From AC-50 sp035640455 (GTDB lineage Bacteria > Actinomycetota > Thermoleophilia > Gaiellales > Gaiellaceae), in assembly GCA_035640455.1 (NCBI GenBank), contig DASQWB010000103.1:1-38836 (forward strand): a DNA stretch of 38,836 bases, in the 5' to 3' direction. Under the pieces are notes generated by a model that ran no database searches, had not been told where the DNA came from, and worked only from the letters and a program-made list of their open reading frames with translations. Of the stretch, positions 16,161 through 23,368 are shown in pieces; the stretch's first letter is position 1, and every line of letters starts with the position of its first letter. The translations under genes and the position numbers were made by a program.

Positions 16161-17504
16161 TTGGGGGCGGCAGATGTCGTAAAGAAGGCGCACGAGGCGG
16201 AGCTCCGCCTCGTGCGCTTTCTCTGGTGCGGGAACGACGGCACGGTCCGCGCCAAGGCGAGCGCGATCGGCGGCCTCGAGGGCCGCATCGAAAGCGGGAT
16301 CGGCCTCACGGTCGCGATGCAGGCGATGAACGGCCTGGACCAGCTCCAGCCGGTCGAGGGGATGGGGCCGGTGGGCGAGATCCGACTCGTTCCCGACCCG
16401 GACACGTTCCGGGTGCTGCCCTATGCGCCACGCACGGGCGCGATGCTCGTCGATCTCGTCCAGCTCTCCGGCGAGCCCGCGCCGCAATGTCCCCGCTCGT
16501 TCCTCGAGCGGCAGGCGGAACGGCTCGAGGAGCGGGCGGGGACGCTCGAGGTCGCGTTCGAGAACGAGTTCTCGCTGGCGACGGTGCAGGACGGGGCGTA
16601 CGTGCCGGTCGACGAGAGCCTCTGCTTCTCGACGATCGGCCTGACCGCCTCGCAGGCGTACGTCGACGCGCTCGTCGACGCGCTCGAGCAACAGGAGATC
16701 GGGCTCGAGCAGTACTACGCCGAGCTCGGCCACGGGCAGCAGGAGCTCTCGACCGAGCACGCTCGCGCCCTCCGCGCCGCCGACGAGCAGGTGCTCGTGC
16801 GGGAGACGATCCGCGGCGTCGCCGCGAACCACGGCCTCGTCGCCTCGCTCGCGCCGAAGCCGTGGCCCGAGAACGCCGGCAACGGCGGTCACATCCACTT
16901 CTCGCTCTGGAAGGACGGCAAGAACCTGTTCCACGACCCGGACGCGGCCGACGGCCTCTCGGCCACCGCTCGCTCGTTCGTCGCCGGCGTGCTCGAGCAC
17001 CTGCCCGGCCTCTGCGGGCTGACGGCGCCGAGCTTCAACTCCTACCACCGCATCGTCCCGCAGTACTGGGCCGGCGCGTTCACCTGCTGGGGCCACGACA
17101 ACCGCGAGGCGCCGGTCCGCGTCCCGTCGCTCTTCTGGGGCTCGGAGGAGGCCTCGACGAACGTCGAGCTGAAGTCGGCCGACGCGAGCTGCAACCCCTA
17201 CCTCGCCCTCGGCGGGCTGATCGCGGCGGGGCTGGACGGGCTCGAGCGCGACCTCGAGCCGCCCGAGCCGCTCGAGGTCGACCCGGCGACGATCTCCGAG
17301 GAGGAGCGCGCGAAGCGCGGCATCCGCCGCCTGCCGGCGACGCAGGAGGAGGCGCTCGACGCGCTCGCCGCCGACCAGGTGCTGACGACGGCCCTCGGCC
17401 CGACGCTGACGACGTCCTACCTCGCGGTCCGCCGCTCCGAGTGGGCCGCCTACTCGGCCGGAGACGAGGCATTCGAGCAGCGGGGCCACTTCTCGAAGTA
17501 CTGA
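16161..17504 (+). CDS. glutamine-synthetase-like ligase (FluG C-terminal type)
   Basis: Member of the glutamine synthetase family, expected to form a gamma-glutamyl amide with ATP. Visible landmarks are EVAFENEFSLA (metal-binding Glu), GNGGHIHFSLW (the conserved His loop) and ADASCNPYLALGGLIAAGLDG near the C-terminus. It lacks the N-terminal FDGSSI segment of GlnA and differs strongly from the real glnA at 30347-31711. This suggests a specialised gamma-glutamyl-amine or FluG-like enzyme. 447 residues; the TTG start directly abuts the permease stop and has no strong ribosome site. A 30-base perfect palindrome lies inside its first codons. Confidence 0.8.
   Translation: MGAADVVKKAHEAELRLVRFLWCGNDGTVRAKASAIGGLEGRIESGIGLTVAMQAMNGLDQLQPVEGMGPVGEIRLVPDPDTFRVLPYAPRTGAMLVDLVQLSGEPAPQCPRSFLERQAERLEERAGTLEVAFENEFSLATVQDGAYVPVDESLCFSTIGLTASQAYVDALVDALEQQEIGLEQYYAELGHGQQELSTEHARALRAADEQVLVRETIRGVAANHGLVASLAPKPWPENAGNGGHIHFSLWKDGKNLFHDPDAADGLSATARSFVAGVLEHLPGLCGLTAPSFNSYHRIVPQYWAGAFTCWGHDNREAPVRVPSLFWGSEEASTNVELKSADASCNPYLALGGLIAAGLDGLERDLEPPEPLEVDPATISEEERAKRGIRRLPATQEEALDALAADQVLTTALGPTLTTSYLAVRRSEWAAYSAGDEAFEQRGHFSKY
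16188..16224 (+). promoter_or_regulatory. terminator-like palindrome inside the start of the GS-like gene
   Basis: A perfect 30-base palindrome has arms at 16188-16202 (GCGCACGAGGCGGAG) and 16203-16217, followed by TTTCTCT. In RNA it would fold to a stem of about 13 pairs with a 4-base loop and a weak U-tract. It lies at about codons 10-20 of the ligase gene, 28 bases after the permease stop. It could terminate or attenuate transcription between the two genes. Confidence 0.5.
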
Positions 17505-18544
17505 ACGGCGTCGGGCTCGTCGACCACCACGCCCACGGGATCCTGCGGGCGCAACCGAGCCTCGACGAGTTCCGGGGCCTGTTCTCCGAAAGCCCCGACC
17601 CGCGGCAGTGGCCGCACGTCGCGACCGGCCTCACCTACCGGCGGGCGATCCGGGAGCTCGCCGCCCTGTTCGACGCCGAGCCGACCGAGGAGGTGGTCTA
17701 CGAACACCGGCTCGCGACGGAGCCGGACGAGTACGCGTCGAGGCTCCTACGCGCCACTGGCACCGAGCTCCTCCTCGTCGACGACGGCTATCCGCCCCCG
17801 GGCGAAGCCGTCGGGTGGCGCGAGCTCGGCGAGCTCGCCGGCTGCGAGGCCCGCCCCGTCCTGCGCATCGAGCGGGTGGCGGAGGAAGCCGGGCCGGAGG
17901 GACTCGAGCGGGTTCGCGCCGAGATCGCAGCCGCCCGAGCGAACGGATTCGTCGCGCTGAAGACGATCGCGGCCTACCGTGGCGGTCTCGACCTGGAGGC
18001 GCTCAAGCCGACGCTCCCGACCGCCCGGATCGAGGGCACCCGCATCCGCTACGTCCTACTCGCCGCGCTCGAGGCGAACGAGGCGACGGGAGAGCCGCTG
18101 CCGGTGCAGGTGCACTGCGGCTTCGGCGACTCCGACCTCTGGCTCATGCGTGCCGACCCGAGCCACCTGAAGCCGCTCGTCGAGCGCTTCCGGGAGACGG
18201 CGTTCGTGCTCCTGCACTGCTACCCGTTCGTGCGCGAGGCGGGCTGGCTCGCCCACGTCTACGGGAACGTCTGGTTCGATCTCTCGCTGACGATCCCGCA
18301 CGTCGCGCGGCCGGCGGAGGCGGTCCGCGAGGCGCTCGAGCTCGCGCCGGTCTCGAAGCTGCTCTACGCGTCGGATGCGGCCCGCACGCCCGAGCTCTAC
18401 TACCTCGCCGCGAAGTGGTGGCGGGAGGCGCTCGCCGAGGTCCTCGCGGACACGCTGCCGCCGGACGAGGCAGAGCGGGACGGCCGCGCGATCCTGCGCG
18501 AGAACGCGCTCGCGCTCTACGGCCTAGAACTCGTTTCGGAATGA
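17441..18544 (+). CDS. amidohydrolase (FluG N-terminal type)
   Basis: Metal-dependent hydrolase of the amidohydrolase barrel type. The N-terminal metal motif LVDHHAHG, then VALKTIAAYRGG (the strand with the bridging Lys), VQVHCGFGD, VLLHCYPF and LLYASDA supply metal ligands in the usual order. The start is uncertain: GTG 17441 overlaps the ligase gene by 64 bases, while a CTG at 17501 would start nearer the conserved region. FluG proteins fuse such a domain to a glutamine-synthetase domain; here the two are separate overlapping genes in the reverse order. Probable role: hydrolysis of a gamma-glutamyl or amide intermediate. Confidence 0.8.
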   Translation: MGRLLGRRRGIRAAGPLLEVLNGVGLVDHHAHGILRAQPSLDEFRGLFSESPDPRQWPHVATGLTYRRAIRELAALFDAEPTEEVVYEHRLATEPDEYASRLLRATGTELLLVDDGYPPPGEAVGWRELGELAGCEARPVLRIERVAEEAGPEGLERVRAEIAAARANGFVALKTIAAYRGGLDLEALKPTLPTARIEGTRIRYVLLAALEANEATGEPLPVQVHCGFGDSDLWLMRADPSHLKPLVERFRETAFVLLHCYPFVREAGWLAHVYGNVWFDLSLTIPHVARPAEAVREALELAPVSKLLYASDAARTPELYYLAAKWWREALAEVLADTLPPDEAERDGRAILRENALALYGLELVSE

Positions 18545-18690
18545 ACACGCGCTGACCGGTTGCGATGGGGGAGTGCGAGACAAGGACGCAGGGAGCGTTC
18601 GTAGCCGGAGGCTACGGGCGCGACCGAGGACGCAGTCTCGTGCCGCCCAGCGCGGCCGGGCAGCCCGTGGCTCATTTCGAAACGGGTTCT
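18526..18690. repeat. dispersed intergenic repeat, copy 2, bracketed by 19-base inverted arms
   Basis: The conserved core (GGACGCAGGGAGCGTTCGTA from 18584, then GCGACCGAGGACGC and the GCCGCC-AGCGC section) matches copy 1 near 4301. It is flanked by arms at 18526-18544 and 18672-18690 that match inversely at 17 of 19 bases (AGAAC-CGTTTCG-AATGA). The left arm supplies the last codons and stop of the amidohydrolase gene. The right arm reaches the stop of the convergent metallopeptidase gene. Confidence 0.6.
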
Positions 18691-19031
18691 TAGTAGCGGC
18701 CCATCTCCCTGAGGCGCTCGTCGCTGATGCCGAAGTGGTGGGCGACCTCGTGCAGGACGACGCGCCTGATCTCCTCGCACAAGCGGTCGGGATCGGCGCC
18801 GTAGCAGCGCTCGAGCGGGCCGCGGTAGATGGAGATCTTGTCCGGCGGTACGGCGCCGTACCAGCTGCCTCGTCTCGTCATCGGGACGCCCTGGTAGAGG
18901 CCGAGGAGCGGCTGACCGTCCGGCGGCTCGTCCTCGATGACGATCGCGACGTTCGACATGTAGCCGCGGAGCTCGGCCGGCAGCGAGTCGAGCGCCTCTT
19001 GGGCGCACCGCTCGAAGTCGACGTCGTCCAT
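18690..19031 (-). CDS. small zincin-like metallopeptidase family protein
   Basis: 113 residues with the complete zinc motif HEVAHHFGISD (His94, Glu95, His98, Asp104), preceded by a compact N-terminal domain. This matches the small DUF1025/possible-zincin family common in Actinobacteria, whose substrates are unknown. A TACACT box ends 6 bases before the ATG, indicating a leaderless message. A long open frame upstream of the ATG is a shadow of the coiled-coil gene on the other strand. The stop codon touches the repeat element arm. Confidence 0.88.
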   Translation of the reverse strand: MDDVDFERCAQEALDSLPAELRGYMSNVAIVIEDEPPDGQPLLGLYQGVPMTRRGSWYGAVPPDKISIYRGPLERCYGADPDRLCEEIRRVVLHEVAHHFGISDERLREMGRY

Positions 19032-19037
19032 GGCGCC

Positions 19038-19043
19038 AGTGTA
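19038..19043 (-). promoter_or_regulatory. probable -10 box of leaderless metallopeptidase promoter
   Basis: Minus-strand TACACT fits TANNNT and lies 6 bases before the ATG at 19031. Confidence 0.45.
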
Positions 19044-19124
19044 GGAAGCCGATCTCCCTCGTCGATACGCCCACTCCGGGGGATGCGCTCGGGCGCGACG
19101 CATCGCATGGTGAGAGGAGTCGCG

Positions 19125-19682
19125 ATGGCCGAGCTGACGGATCATCCGAGCGGCACGCCGCTCGTCCTGCGCGTCGAGATCTCCGCGGAGAGCGGCGGCA
19201 GCCTTTCCGTGCCCGCGCTCGAGGCCGGACTGCGGGCGCTTGCGCCCGGGCGCGACGCCGACGTCGAGCGGCGCGCTGCCGAGCTCGAGCGCCGGGAAGC
19301 GAAGCTCGACGAGACGGAGCGGCGGCTCAACGAGCGCGAGCTCGAGCTGGAGGCGGGCTCCGGCTTCACGGCGTCGGAGAAGATCCGGCTCGCGTCGCGC
19401 GAGAAGCGCGTGGCGAGCATCGAAGAGGAGCTCGAGGAGCGGCTGCAGGACGTCTCCGAGCGCGAGGATGCGCTCAAGACGCGGGAGGCGGAGTTCGAGG
19501 CCGACGTCGAGCTTCGAGAGCAGCGCATCGAGCGCTGGCGCACCGAGCTCCAGGAGCTCGAGCAGCGCCTCGACCGCAAGGAGACGGAGCTGACGCTCTA
19601 CGTGGGCGAGCTCCAAGGCGAGCTGGCGAAGCGCGAGCCCGGCTGGTGGCCGGTGACCGACCGGCCGCTCCGCCACCACTAG
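19125..19682 (+). CDS. coiled-coil protein of unknown function
   Basis: 185 residues. The first ~45 form a short globular or extended segment. Residues about 45-175 are rich in Glu, Arg and Leu in a heptad-like pattern (LERREAKLDETERRLNEREL), predicting a long coiled coil, followed by a Trp-containing end (REPGWWPVTDRP). The ATG at 19125 is chosen because GAGAGGAG lies about 6 bases upstream; an in-frame ATG 18 bases earlier is possible. No membrane segment or enzymatic motif. No family recognised. Confidence 0.7.
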   Translation: MAELTDHPSGTPLVLRVEISAESGGSLSVPALEAGLRALAPGRDADVERRAAELERREAKLDETERRLNERELELEAGSGFTASEKIRLASREKRVASIEEELEERLQDVSEREDALKTREAEFEADVELREQRIERWRTELQELEQRLDRKETELTLYVGELQGELAKREPGWWPVTDRPLRHH

Positions 19683-19759
19683 CTCTCTCTCTCACGCAGC
19701 CGTTCCAACTTCGCGCCGACTTGCGGGCGTACCGTTGACGGCGCCTGCCCCTTTCCGCA

Positions 19760-19779
19760 GCCTGGTTCGAAAGCCAGGC
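19760..19779 (+). terminator. small hairpin before the exported-protein operon
   Basis: GCCTGG / CCAGGC with an 8-base loop (TTCGAAAG), about 80 bases after the coiled-coil gene. There is no T-tract, so termination is only a guess. It superficially resembles a tRNA T-arm, but no tRNA surrounds it. Confidence 0.3.
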
Positions 19780-19834
19780 GACCAGTGGCCCTGCACGGCC
19801 TCCTCGCGCGTCGCCGCGACAGCAAGGAGGAACC

Positions 19835-21256
19835 GTGAGAGCGATTCGAGTCGACCCCGGGCGGCTCCGCCTGGTCGGCTGGGGGCTGGGCGGGCTCGCC
19901 GCCGGTGCGGCCGCCGGGATCTGCGCCGTCTTCGTCGCGAGCGCCGTCGCGGCCGGCCGGTCGGCGGCCACCGACGAGGACGCGGCGCGGATCGTCGACG
20001 CCGGGCACCTGCCGCCCCTGCTGCGGCTGCCGGGCGAACGCGTGACGCTCCGCTTCAACGTCTTCTGCCCGGCTCCGGGCGACGACCCGTTCGACGGGAC
20101 GCCGTGCGACGCAGGCGGTGACGTCTTCGTTCGCGCCAGGCGGTCCGGCCCGTTCAGGCAGCTTCCCCTTCGAGAGACGGACGACGTGGCTCACGGCCGG
20201 TATGTCGTCGACGTGCCGGCGGACCTCGCCGCCTCGCCGGAGGGGTTCTCGTACTACGCCGTCCTCCGCAACCAGGCGACCGGTGCGTCGATCACCGTCC
20301 CCTCCGGAGGCGCGGCCGCGCCGCAGCTGAGCCTCCCGCTCGAGCACGCAGTCGAGGTCGAGCTCGGCACGCACGCGTTCGGCTCGACCCGCCGCGCCGA
20401 CGCCCGTGTCGCAAGCGCCATCTGGGGCACGGCGCCCGGCGAGGTCGGGCTCCTGTACGGACCGTCGTTCGGGCCGATCGGGCCGTCGGCGTTCGACGTC
20501 GCGCCGAACGGCGAGGTCACCATTCTCGACCAGGCGAACGGACGCACGGAGCGCTGGCGGGCGGGCCGCGTGGCCGCCGCCGTGCCGGTCGACGTCACCG
20601 GCGGGATTGCGGACATGGCCGTCGAGGCGGACGGCTCGATCGACGTCCTCGAGCCGACCGGCTCGGGCTCCGCGGCGACGCCCGAGCTCCGCAGCTTCGA
20701 CCCGGCGGGGCAGCTCCTCTCGAAGACCGCGATCGAGGACCGGACGTGGTCGCAGCTCCGGAGGGGAGCAGACGGGCTCGAGGTCCAGCAGGAGCCGTCG
20801 GAGCAGTGGATGCCCGTGCGTCGAGGGCAGGCTTGGCTCGCGCGGGCGGCGCAGGCGCGAGCCGGTCACCCCGGCCGGACGCTGGCGAGCGGCCGCGAGC
20901 TCGTCGTGTTCCGAACCGGTGTCTCGGAGGCTCGCGTCGCCGAGGTCGCGGCCGGGCACGTCGTGCGCTCCTGGCGGATCACGAGCGCGCCGCCGCTCGG
21001 CGAGATCCAGCTCGCGGAGCCGTTCGGCAATCGCGTGGTGCTCGTCGTCCGCCCCTACACCGAGACTCAGGACGAGTTCCTCGTGCTCGTCCTCGGCGAC
21101 CGCGGTCTCGAACGCTCCTTCAGCGTCGACTCGGCCGACTGGGCCGAGACGGCGCCGCTGGCTCGCTTCCGGCTCGCGGGTTCGTCGCTCTACCAGCTCG
21201 GCTCGACGCCGAGCGGGATGCACGTCGACCGCTTCGACCTGGAGGTGAACCGATGA
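19835..21256 (+). CDS. membrane-anchored exported protein, probably beta-rich
   Basis: 473 residues. A basic N-terminus precedes one membrane helix at about 17-40 (LVGWGLGGLAAGAAAGICAV), after which the protein should lie outside the cell. The rest has repeated short beta-type stretches (for example FDVAPNGEVTILDQANGRTE), suggesting a propeller-like fold. Two Cys in the N-terminal exported part could form a disulfide. A strong AAGGAGG precedes the GTG by 4 bases. It overlaps the next gene (ATGA) and begins a three-gene unit of exported proteins. Function unknown. Confidence 0.75.
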   Translation: MRAIRVDPGRLRLVGWGLGGLAAGAAAGICAVFVASAVAAGRSAATDEDAARIVDAGHLPPLLRLPGERVTLRFNVFCPAPGDDPFDGTPCDAGGDVFVRARRSGPFRQLPLRETDDVAHGRYVVDVPADLAASPEGFSYYAVLRNQATGASITVPSGGAAAPQLSLPLEHAVEVELGTHAFGSTRRADARVASAIWGTAPGEVGLLYGPSFGPIGPSAFDVAPNGEVTILDQANGRTERWRAGRVAAAVPVDVTGGIADMAVEADGSIDVLEPTGSGSAATPELRSFDPAGQLLSKTAIEDRTWSQLRRGADGLEVQQEPSEQWMPVRRGQAWLARAAQARAGHPGRTLASGRELVVFRTGVSEARVAEVAAGHVVRSWRITSAPPLGEIQLAEPFGNRVVLVVRPYTETQDEFLVLVLGDRGLERSFSVDSADWAETAPLARFRLAGSSLYQLGSTPSGMHVDRFDLEVNR

Positions 21257-21876
21257 GCCTGCTGCGACCGCGCGTCGCCTTCCTCGCCGCGTTCGCCGTC
21301 GCGCTCAGCCTCGTGGCGGCGAAGGCGGCGCTCGCGACCTTCGTCTCGGCCAACTGCAACTACAACGCGGCGACGTGGTCGCCGAACATGTACCGGGACG
21401 GCTCGGTGACGGTGGCGCTCGTCGCCCGCTACGAGGGCTACCACTGGGGCGGCGGCTGCTGGAACGACAACGACGTCGACCAGGGGCCGAACGAGCCGCT
21501 CCAGACCTACTCGACCGGCGGCGAGGGCGGCGACTGCTCCGGCCTGACCTTCAAGGTGTGGCGCGAGTCGCTCAACACGAGCGACGGCGGCCACTACCAG
21601 TGGGGACGCCTCCGGAACGTCCACGGCCCCTACGCGGCGGCGGACTTCAAGGCGGGCGCCGGTGTGCCGAACGCGACCTACCCGAAGGCCGACGCGATCG
21701 TCATGGACGCGTTCGCCAGCAACACCCACATCGGGATGGTCTACCAGCGCCTGACCAGCGGAGCCGACCAGATCGTCGAGGCGAAGTGCGAGGCTTGCGG
21801 GACGAACATCTTCACACGCACCTATCGCTCCGACAGCTCCTACGGCGGCGTCCGGCGGATGGGGTGGACCGGCTGA
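21253..21876 (+). CDS. secreted NlpC/P60-like protein
   Basis: 207 residues with a clear signal peptide, residues 1 to about 28 (hydrophobic AFLAAFAVALSLVAAKAALA). The mature part contains GGDCSGLTF with Cys95 in the position of the NlpC/P60 or CHAP nucleophile, and NTHIGMVYQ with His159. That order fits a cysteine peptidase or amidase acting on cell-wall peptides. Several other Cys may form disulfides. The ATG overlaps the previous TGA, and a GGAGG lies 8 bases upstream. The assignment rests on motifs only. Confidence 0.7.
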   Translation: MSLLRPRVAFLAAFAVALSLVAAKAALATFVSANCNYNAATWSPNMYRDGSVTVALVARYEGYHWGGGCWNDNDVDQGPNEPLQTYSTGGEGGDCSGLTFKVWRESLNTSDGGHYQWGRLRNVHGPYAAADFKAGAGVPNATYPKADAIVMDAFASNTHIGMVYQRLTSGADQIVEAKCEACGTNIFTRTYRSDSSYGGVRRMGWTG

Positions 21877-22484
21877 GGACGCTCTGCGCCCTCTGCGTCG
21901 CGGCGGCCGGCCTCCTACTGGTGGCCGGCTGCCGCGACCACGCGAAGCCGAAGAGCAGTGTCGTCGCGGGGGACGTCCGCGTCGGCGCGGTCACGCGGCT
22001 TCGGTCGCCTCCGCTGCGGTCGTGCCTCCGGCGCTTTCGCCTTCGTCCCTCGCCCGAGACGCTCGTGGTCGAGCGACACGGCCTGCTCGGAAGCAGCGTG
22101 ACGATCGCCGACCCGCGCTCGCCGTTCCTCTACGGCTGCGACCTCGCCGGCCACGGCCGCGGTGGGCGGGTCTGCGGCGGCTCGGTCGGTGTATGGCGCC
22201 GTGGCCGCCTGAACGACCCGCGGCTCGACATCCTCTGCGCCGACCGGAAGGGACGGAGACTCGGCGCTGCCTGGATCGTGCCGCTCCGGCGCGCGCGGTC
22301 GATCCTCGTTCGGGAGGGAGCGGTGACCGAGCGTTATCCCGTCGCGAGGCGCCTGCCGGTGCGGATCTGGACGCGCGACGGCGTCGACGTGGGCCGCTCG
22401 AGCGCGACCTTCGATGTCACGCAGCTGGAGCCCGGCGGCGGCAGGCTCGCGCACGAGCGGCTGCGCGCCATGGTGGCTGGGTGA
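21864..22484 (+). CDS. probable lipoprotein of unknown function
   Basis: 206 residues from GTG 21864. A short N-terminus and hydrophobic stretch end in the lipobox LVAGC (Cys23), which predicts lipid attachment on the outside of the membrane. The mature part is Arg-rich with several Cys and no recognised domain. It overlaps the NlpC/P60-like gene by 13 bases and is the third member of the exported trio. The following ANTAR gene converges on it with no gap. Confidence 0.65.
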   Translation: MDRLRTLCALCVAAAGLLLVAGCRDHAKPKSSVVAGDVRVGAVTRLRSPPLRSCLRRFRLRPSPETLVVERHGLLGSSVTIADPRSPFLYGCDLAGHGRGGRVCGGSVGVWRRGRLNDPRLDILCADRKGRRLGAAWIVPLRRARSILVREGAVTERYPVARRLPVRIWTRDGVDVGRSSATFDVTQLEPGGGRLAHERLRAMVAG

Positions 22485-23054
22485 CTACTCGCCGCCCAGC
22501 GTCGCCACCACCGCGTCGGCGACAACCCGAAGCGGACGGCCGGAGACCTGGCTCGCCTTGCGCAGCCGTGCGAATGCCTCCTGCTCGGTTAGCCCTTCCC
22601 GTTCCATCAGCAACCCCTTCGCGCGCTCGATCGACTTGCGAGCCGCGAGCGCCTCCGCGAGCGAGTCCGCCTGCTCCCGCAGGGCCGTCAGCTCGTCGTG
22701 CCGAGCCCGGGCGGCGTGGATCGCCGGTAGGAGGTCGACCTCGCGAAACGGCTTCACGAGGTAGCCGAAGACGCCGGCCTCCACCGCGCGGCCGACGAGC
22801 TCGTCCTGCCCGTAGGCGGTGAGCATCACGATCGGGATCGGTCGCTCGTCGAGGATACGGCGAGCCGCCTCGATCCCGTCGAGACGCGGCATCTTGACGT
22901 CCAGCACGGCGAGATCCGGCCGCTGCGAGCGGGCGAGCTCGACCGCCTCGACGCCGTCGCGCGCCTCGGCGACGACCTCGAGCCCGGCGCGCGCCAACAT
23001 CTCGACGAGGTCGAGCCGGATGATCGTCTCGTCCTCGGCGACGAGGACCTTCAT
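22485..23054 (-). CDS. ANTAR-domain response regulator (PdtaR-like)
   Basis: 189 residues. The receiver domain occupies about 1-120 with Asp8, phosphoacceptor Asp52 (LDVKMP), Thr79 and Lys101 in canonical positions. A short coiled coil and a C-terminal ANTAR RNA-binding domain follow (about 130-185: RKSIERAKGLLMEREGLTEQ). Such proteins bind paired hairpins in mRNA and prevent termination once phosphorylated. The ATG overlaps the cupin stop. With the kinase two genes upstream this resembles the mycobacterial PdtaS-PdtaR system. Confidence 0.92.
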   Translation of the reverse strand: MKVLVAEDETIIRLDLVEMLARAGLEVVAEARDGVEAVELARSQRPDLAVLDVKMPRLDGIEAARRILDERPIPIVMLTAYGQDELVGRAVEAGVFGYLVKPFREVDLLPAIHAARARHDELTALREQADSLAEALAARKSIERAKGLLMEREGLTEQEAFARLRKASQVSGRPLRVVADAVVATLGGE

Positions 23055-23368
23055 GTCCGGACCGCGCCCACGACCGCGTACGACAGGCCCTCGGGCCCTG
23101 CGACCACCTGGCGCGTGGCCTCGGGCTCGACGAGTACGTAGCGGCCGGGCTCGAGCGGCACCTCGTCGCCCTCGACGCGTAGGACGCCGCTGCCTCGGAG
23201 CGGGATGTAGACCTCCTCCTGGTCCGACTCTCGCTCGTCGTGCTCGAACCCGGCCTGGCCGGGCTGCGAGTCGAACTGGTTGAGCTTGACGGCTTCGGCG
23301 GCGAGCCCGCGGGCGATCGGCTTCCGGCGGCCTTCGAAGGAGGACGCGTCGACGATGCGGTAGGTCAC
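23051..23368 (-). CDS. small cupin-domain protein
   Basis: 105 residues forming a single cupin barrel: FEHDERESDQEEVYIPLRGSG is the first cupin motif with His and Glu metal-ligand candidates, and PLEPGRYVLVEPEATRQV the second region. It starts at a GTG that overlaps the kinase stop and ends overlapping the regulator start, so it is translated between the two partners. It may sense a small ligand or metal for the system; this is inference. Confidence 0.8.
   Translation of the reverse strand: MTYRIVDASSFEGRRKPIARGLAAEAVKLNQFDSQPGQAGFEHDERESDQEEVYIPLRGSGVLRVEGDEVPLEPGRYVLVEPEATRQVVAGPEGLSYAVVGAVRT

Noticed and set aside
14681..17440. Long plus-strand open frame leading into the amidohydrolase
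   Set aside because: The upstream ~900 codons are an Arg/Pro/Gly-rich shadow of the permease and ligase genes; only the end is coding.
14379..17489. Very long minus-strand open frame (about 1036 codons) across the peptidase, permease and ligase genes
   Set aside because: Arg/Asp/His-rich low-complexity translation antisense to three well-supported genes; a shadow caused by high GC.
19760..19779. tRNA T-arm-like sequence with TTCGAA
   Set aside because: No acceptor stem, anticodon arm or D-arm surrounds it; it is just a hairpin.
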